Source of the DNA: Phaeotremella fagi
Lineage: Eukaryota > Basidiomycota > Tremellomycetes > Tremellales > Phaeotremellaceae
Direction of reading: 5' to 3'
Assembly: GCA_001599715.1 (NCBI GenBank)
Contig: BCHU01000013.1
Location: 372,001 to 436,000 of the forward strand
DNA: 64,000 nt
Shown: positions 59,901-64,000 of the stretch, piece after piece
Layout: every line of letters starts with the position of its first letter
Position numbering within the stretch: position 1 is the stretch's first letter
Notes under the pieces: generated by a model
What the model saw: the letters and a program-made list of their open reading frames with translations, nothing else
Databases searched by the model: none
Told to the model about the DNA's origin: nothing
Translations under genes and position numbers: made by a program

Positions 59901-60091
59901 TACAGAATTCAGCGTCAGCTACGGGTGATAACCAGGATAGCAAAATCGATTATTATTCCAAGACACCATTAGAGGAGATTTTGGAGATTCAGAAAATCGT
60001 TAGAGACGTCGAAGAGAGATTGGGGGTTTTCAAGAATGAATTCAATGAGGTTTTGAGGGATAGGGATGGGAAGATTGATCTGTTGGATTAG
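56935..60091 (+). CDS. GRAM/VASt-domain ER-anchored sterol transfer protein (Lam/Ltc family)
   Basis: A 957-aa lipid transporter of membrane contact sites. Exons: 56935-57447, 57497-58238, 58277-58380, 58430-58525, 58563-58938, 58993-59301, 59358-60091. Residues 1-390 are Ser/Thr/Pro-rich with an acidic run encoded at 58085-58135. The GRAM domain (about 398-505) reads GRLYVSENHLCFHANIFGW, then VVIPFSDIKTIEKK after splicing. The VASt/START-like domain (about 560-720) begins around YSETALDTVFPSSPEKVYNL and has KCHIVDQQEHYDIDNHIIM and TTTVEWTGKSWVKG. A single C-terminal membrane segment lies at about 841-864 (MATIILFLVLSNLYTFFFLG), followed by a coiled-coil tail. This order is that of yeast Lam1-Lam6, which move ergosterol between plasma membrane or other organelles and the ER. 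Confidence 0.92.
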
Positions 60092-60348
60092 GAGATTCGG
60101 TTTCTTGCTTTTTAGGTGGTGTGTCTTTGTTGTAGCTTTAATTCAATTCACTTTCACTCAATCTTGTCATTACATTTTCACAATCACGTTCCCTCCTTCT
60201 CTTGAATCCCATTTCATCCTTAATCTTAGTCCACAACCTCTACTCCAATCTCATCTTATAACTTTGTAAAACTTCGCTCAGATTATAACGAATTGAATGT
60301 CAAACATGAACCAATCCATAACGTTTCACAAACTAAAAAGTACAACCC

Positions 60349-63300
60349 CTACCTCCCACTCAACTCTTGATTAACAACCACCAACCTCTTCTCCCATTCC
60401 CCAACCTCATTACCCAAAACCTCCTCCAATCTCTGAATCTCCAAATCCAACTCCAACCTCTCCTCACTGTTCCCTGCCTCAAGTACAGTCAACTGCCAAC
60501 CTTGAGCACTCAACCTCGTAGGTTGAGACGGTGTCATCAAAGCTGACATTGATCTTGAGATTTTAAGATTCGTGGTTGAGGTTACTCTTGATGGTGTTGG
60601 TTTGGGGTCACCGAGACGGAGATGACGAGTGTGGTATTTCAAGAGTGAGGGTCGATGACTTGACTTTTATCAGTTTTTTTTTGTGTTGATGCATGGACAG
60701 GGGGACTGACGAGATTGTAACCAGAGTTATACCCATGTTTTTGGCTTGTTCGTACATCAACCCTTCGACGTCTGTCGAGACTGCCGATGTACATTCGTCC
60801 AAAACTGCATAAGAAGGTTTATGGTAGCTAAAGAAATATCACATTAGTTGCTTTTAGCCTACCAGTACAAGGAAACTTACAACAACCTAGCCATCCCCAT
60901 CTATTCTAATCAGTGAACGTCCAAACATACCCCACTCACTCGTTGTTTCTCACCGCCACTAATTAGAATCAGCCAATGAACCTATTGAATGAACCTACGA
61001 TAAAACATCTCTCCATTCCTTCCTAGTTTCCCAACCCCCTTCTCTCGAAGGCAAATAAGCCAAATGAACAAATTCAAGTATGCTAATAAGTTCACTATCA
61101 GTTCTACCGTGCGCTTTCATTTCAGCGTAAGAGTGAGGACTAAAGGTTAGCTATATACGCCTTGTGAGTCTTACTAAATGACCCTAAACGTTTGATTAGC
61201 CTCTATCTAAAAAACAATACATCCACTCACTGATCTCGAAGACTTCCTATACTGAGATAAGGTCTCTGTGGTAAGAAGAAAATACCACCTTCACCATGAT
61301 GTGGACGTTCAAGTAGCCCAGACCAAGTTGGCCAAAGTTCAGCTATGATTCTTGCAATCGACGTCTTCCCCACACCGCTGGTATGTTAATTTCTGGGCGG
61401 AACTCTGAACTTACTTGGGTCCAGTTATCAATGTATGTTGACCCTTTTCGACTCTAAGATCCAAACTGTGTATCAACTCTTCTCCGCCTCTTTCTGCACC
61501 AGCTGCTCCTCCAGCTGGAGCGACTATAGGGACACCCTTCAACAAAAGGTGGTTGGGTCCAATGACAACTTTACCGTGGACATCGGAGAGATCGTAGAAA
61601 GTCTCGTCGGCTGGTAAAGACATTGGTCTTGGGTTCTCTGGGTAGATGCCGTTGTCCAATGCGTGCAAAGATGAAAGTAGCGAATAAACCCTTCCAGTGT
61701 ATCCTGCTAACTCTGCCAGATCTTTTCCAGAATACATTAGTCGCCCACCGGCATCAGCGAGTGAGATTAACAATCTTCGATTTGAAACATATCCTGCGTG
61801 TCAGATGCGAACGATAACCAACACATACCCTCAGTCCTTGTAGCAACTTCTTCACCTATTGACCGTGTATGCGGTTGAGTGATAGAGGGGAAGAGAATGG
61901 GTATGGACATTAATCCATAACCACAAGCAGACCACAGGTATTTGATGACGAAATCCTCGGTCATCCTGTTCATCAGTACGCTCTCTATGTGTCAAACTTA
62001 CAAATAAGGTATTCTAGCTTTGAAAACCCCTTGAACGTGTTTGGTTAATCTCTCATAAGCAGACCAAAGAATCGTTTTCTCTCTCGCTCCTCCATTGTAG
62101 AAAGCAACTTCTTCCCCTTCTCTACCGATTCTGCTTAATCCAGCACGATACTCTCCCTCCAGTCTTGCCTCAGTAGCGGCCATTCTACCAAAAGCAGGTG
62201 TCGCCTGTCGCAAGATGAAAGCAGTGATTCCGTAGTTAGCGAAAAGACCAATGGTACCAAAAGGTCCTAGAGCTGCAGCAAGTTGAGAAGTGAATATAAC
62301 CATGTCCAGTGTGGGTTTGCCGATGTTTCCGCTGGGTATCAGTAGGATGGAGGAGGGGTGACTTACTATAACGCTGCCAAGGTGTCGCAGAATCGGGCGA
62401 CATCGGTCGTGATGAATCTATGATCAGTGATAATCATACTTTTGACCTACTGATCAGCTCCACCAGCAGCAGCTTCAGCAGCTCCACCTTCCTTGCCTTC
62501 GGACGACGCAGCACCTAAGCCTAATCCAAATTTATAATAGTTGAGTTTATCGTTCCTACGAGTGATCAGCGAGTGGATACTGAATGGTAAGCCGTTTAAG
62601 TAGCTTACAGATATAGATCATGAATATATCGGGTCAAGTTGGTCCTAAAAGCCAAAGCGAGTTTTCGTTCAAGGTATCGAATCTAAAACTTAGTTGAAGA
62701 ATAATCGTATAACTCACCATTGAATTGGTATAAGTACTAGGAAGAGCCAGTACGAACCACCATCCTAAACCTCGTAAAAACCCCTTTCCATTGGCAGATA
62801 CCAAATCTCTAACGATCCTTCCATCAAGTCTAGCCACCATCACACTCAAAACAGTTCGAACTACTAAGAAGAAAGTATGTAATATCAACAAGAAAGATTC
62901 TTTACCAGTTTTACTATCGACTCCAATCAGTACACCTTACTCCTAAAAGGCATTTAACCACTTACCTTGGAAAAGCTATCCTTAGAATGGCTCCAAGCAT
63001 CTTCCAGAATTTCTTGTTAACACCCAATTTCTCACCTGGATTGAGCGGTGGGAAAGGTTTTAAATGTGACGCATAGGTTTCTGGTGGTATGGGTGAGATC
63101 CTGACTTTTGAAATTCGACCCATATGAGGTACCAAGAGTGTACGACCTGTACCAGATGGATGTGGGATATACTATCACTCGTCAATAACGACGATGTGAA
63201 TCAAATCTTACCAAATCAACCATCTTTTGTTCTAATGCTGGCGTGTTTCTGGGTATATATCAGTTTACCGTTCAATTTGTTAGACTTACAGAGGAGTTTC

Positions 63301-63489
63301 AGATTGTCTACGAACCCTCTCTTCTTTTGCTGCTCGACGTTCTTCTCTCCATGATTTTAGGGAGAGGGTTGAGAGGAGATTATCGCTGAATGGGGCTGAA
63401 CGTGAGAGGACTATTGTTAGGATAGCTAGTAGGATTGCGCGTTTCCTTGGGGAAAGAGGTATTGAGGATGGAAGAGCCATGGCTGGCAT
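60349..63489 (-). CDS. peroxisomal ABCD half-transporter (PXA-type fatty acyl-CoA importer)
   Basis: An 825-aa half transporter. Exons: 63489-63290, 63248-63212, 63171-62966, 62913-62718, 62682-62609, 62555-62451, 62417-62367, 62331-62002, 61965-61829, 61793-61415, 61377-61231, 61183-61175 (9 nt), 61139-60999, 60958-60940 (19 nt), 60900-60881 (20 nt), 60827-60711, 60658-60349. ABCD hallmarks: [20 protein letters not shown], the [14 protein letters not shown] motif, [15 protein letters not shown] (EAA-like), Walker A GPNGVGKTS (Lys576), the SLRDQVIYP segment spanning the 9-nt exon, signature LSGGEKQR and Walker [12 protein letters not shown]. An Ala/Gly/Glu-rich insertion precedes ADQFITTD. 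Whether it is PXA1 or PXA2 cannot be decided; the partner subunit is not in the window. Confidence 0.93.
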
Positions 63490-63962
63490 GATGATTATGA
63501 TGTTCTTACTCTATATGCAGTCTCGTTTATATGTTAGTTGTAGTAAAAAATGGTTGATGAAGTAGAAGATGATAAAGGTGAGGTTAAGGCTAAGAGTAGT
63601 CCTTCGGCAACCTCATTACCGAATCACTCCAGCCTTGACAGGATAGATTAGCTACCAATTCATAGGTGATTTAATCAGATTGCTCTGAGTCGCATGTAGA
63701 CTAGCTATACTTACAGGAGATGAGGCAGTCTCGTATCTGATGAGATACGACTAGAAAGCTCTGCAAGTAGGTATAATATGAATCTGTAAGTTACAGATAC
63801 AAGTCGTTTTTGTACAGACACCACCAGTTAAAAGTGCCACCGGTTACGGTGTACGCACGAGCCGCTTCGCACACGCCAAGTCAGATTGTCGTCGTTCCAT
63901 GAGGCCATGATATTGATCAACTAAGTTTAAATCTCTTTACTCCTCCAAGAATCATCATTCGA
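63490..63962. other. intergenic region at the right end
   Basis: This 473-bp spacer is upstream of the ABCD gene (minus) and probably of another gene starting at 63963 (plus). I see no ORF, RNA gene or repeat. A short palindromic stretch (tctcgtatctgatgagatacga) lies around 63730-63751. Confidence 0.45.
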
Positions 63963-64000
63963 ATGGACAAAGAAACAACGCCAATCCCACCAACACCAGG
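63963..64000 (+). CDS. possible start of a protein-coding gene, cut by the window end
   Basis: An ATG at 63963 opens a frame reading MDKETTPIPPTP to the window end. The leader is typical of fungal 5' UTRs, and a gene divergent from the ABCD transporter would fit the layout. Only 38 bases are visible, so the product cannot be named. Confidence 0.3.
   Translation, partial: MDKETTPIPPTP

Overview
The window reads as nuclear DNA of an intron-dense basidiomycete yeast, most likely a member of the Tremellales (Cryptococcus/Kwoniella/Tremella relatives). Nearly every gene has several introns of about 30-60 nt with GT-AG borders. The content fits that group: a DNMT5-type maintenance DNA methyltransferase with chromodomain, RING and SNF2 helicase, and a BIM1-like (X325) copper protein. 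I rebuilt the splicing by hand. In almost every multi-exon gene the exon lengths sum to a multiple of three and the joined reading frame continues across the family motifs. Nothing looks bacterial, viral or plasmid-derived, and I saw no rRNA, tRNA, CRISPR array or transposon.

Layout: 108-2250 Zn2Cys6 transcription factor; 2344-3620 alpha/beta hydrolase; 4314-4388 an AATC microsatellite; 4546-5109 small unknown gene; 5468-8064 DUF4211 chromatin-type protein; 8366-9226 BIM1-like GPI protein; 9861-10834 TAF9; 11018-12067 F-box protein; 12347-14881 Syp1/FCHO muniscin; 15194-16201 YKT6; 16546-18601 EME1; 18787-19947 RNA polymerase I subunit RPA34; 20226-23011 TBC RabGAP (GYP5-like); 23498-25675 ELP3; two small unknown genes (26202-26615, 27077-27433); 27890-30196 flavin monooxygenase; 30956-32225 aldo/keto reductase; 32350-33396 stand-alone ABC ATPase; 33684-34919 glucose-6-phosphate 1-epimerase; 35567-37713 6-phosphogluconate dehydrogenase; 38308-38757 small unknown gene; 39003-44146 a giant repeat-bearing multipass protein with a 100-N assembly gap; 44557-45733 FAH-family hydrolase; 46255-48452 SNM1/Artemis-type nuclease; 48699-56581 DNMT5; 56935-60091 GRAM/VASt sterol transporter; 60349-63489 peroxisomal ABCD transporter; and the possible start of a gene at 63963.

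Functionally this is mostly housekeeping: transcription (TAF9, RPA34), tRNA modification (ELP3), membrane traffic (Syp1, YKT6, GYP5), lipid transport (Lam-type protein, ABCD transporter), DNA repair (EME1, SNM1-type) and epigenetics (DNMT5). Glucose-6-phosphate 1-epimerase and 6-phosphogluconate dehydrogenase are divergently transcribed from one 647-bp spacer and both serve the oxidative pentose phosphate route.

The most notable items are DNMT5 with two adjacent PCNA-box-like motifs, the giant charged-repeat membrane protein that I cannot assign to a family, the free-standing STAR1/FetA-like ABC ATPase, and micro-exons of 9, 17, 19, 20 and 27 nt in two ABC genes and the epimerase gene.
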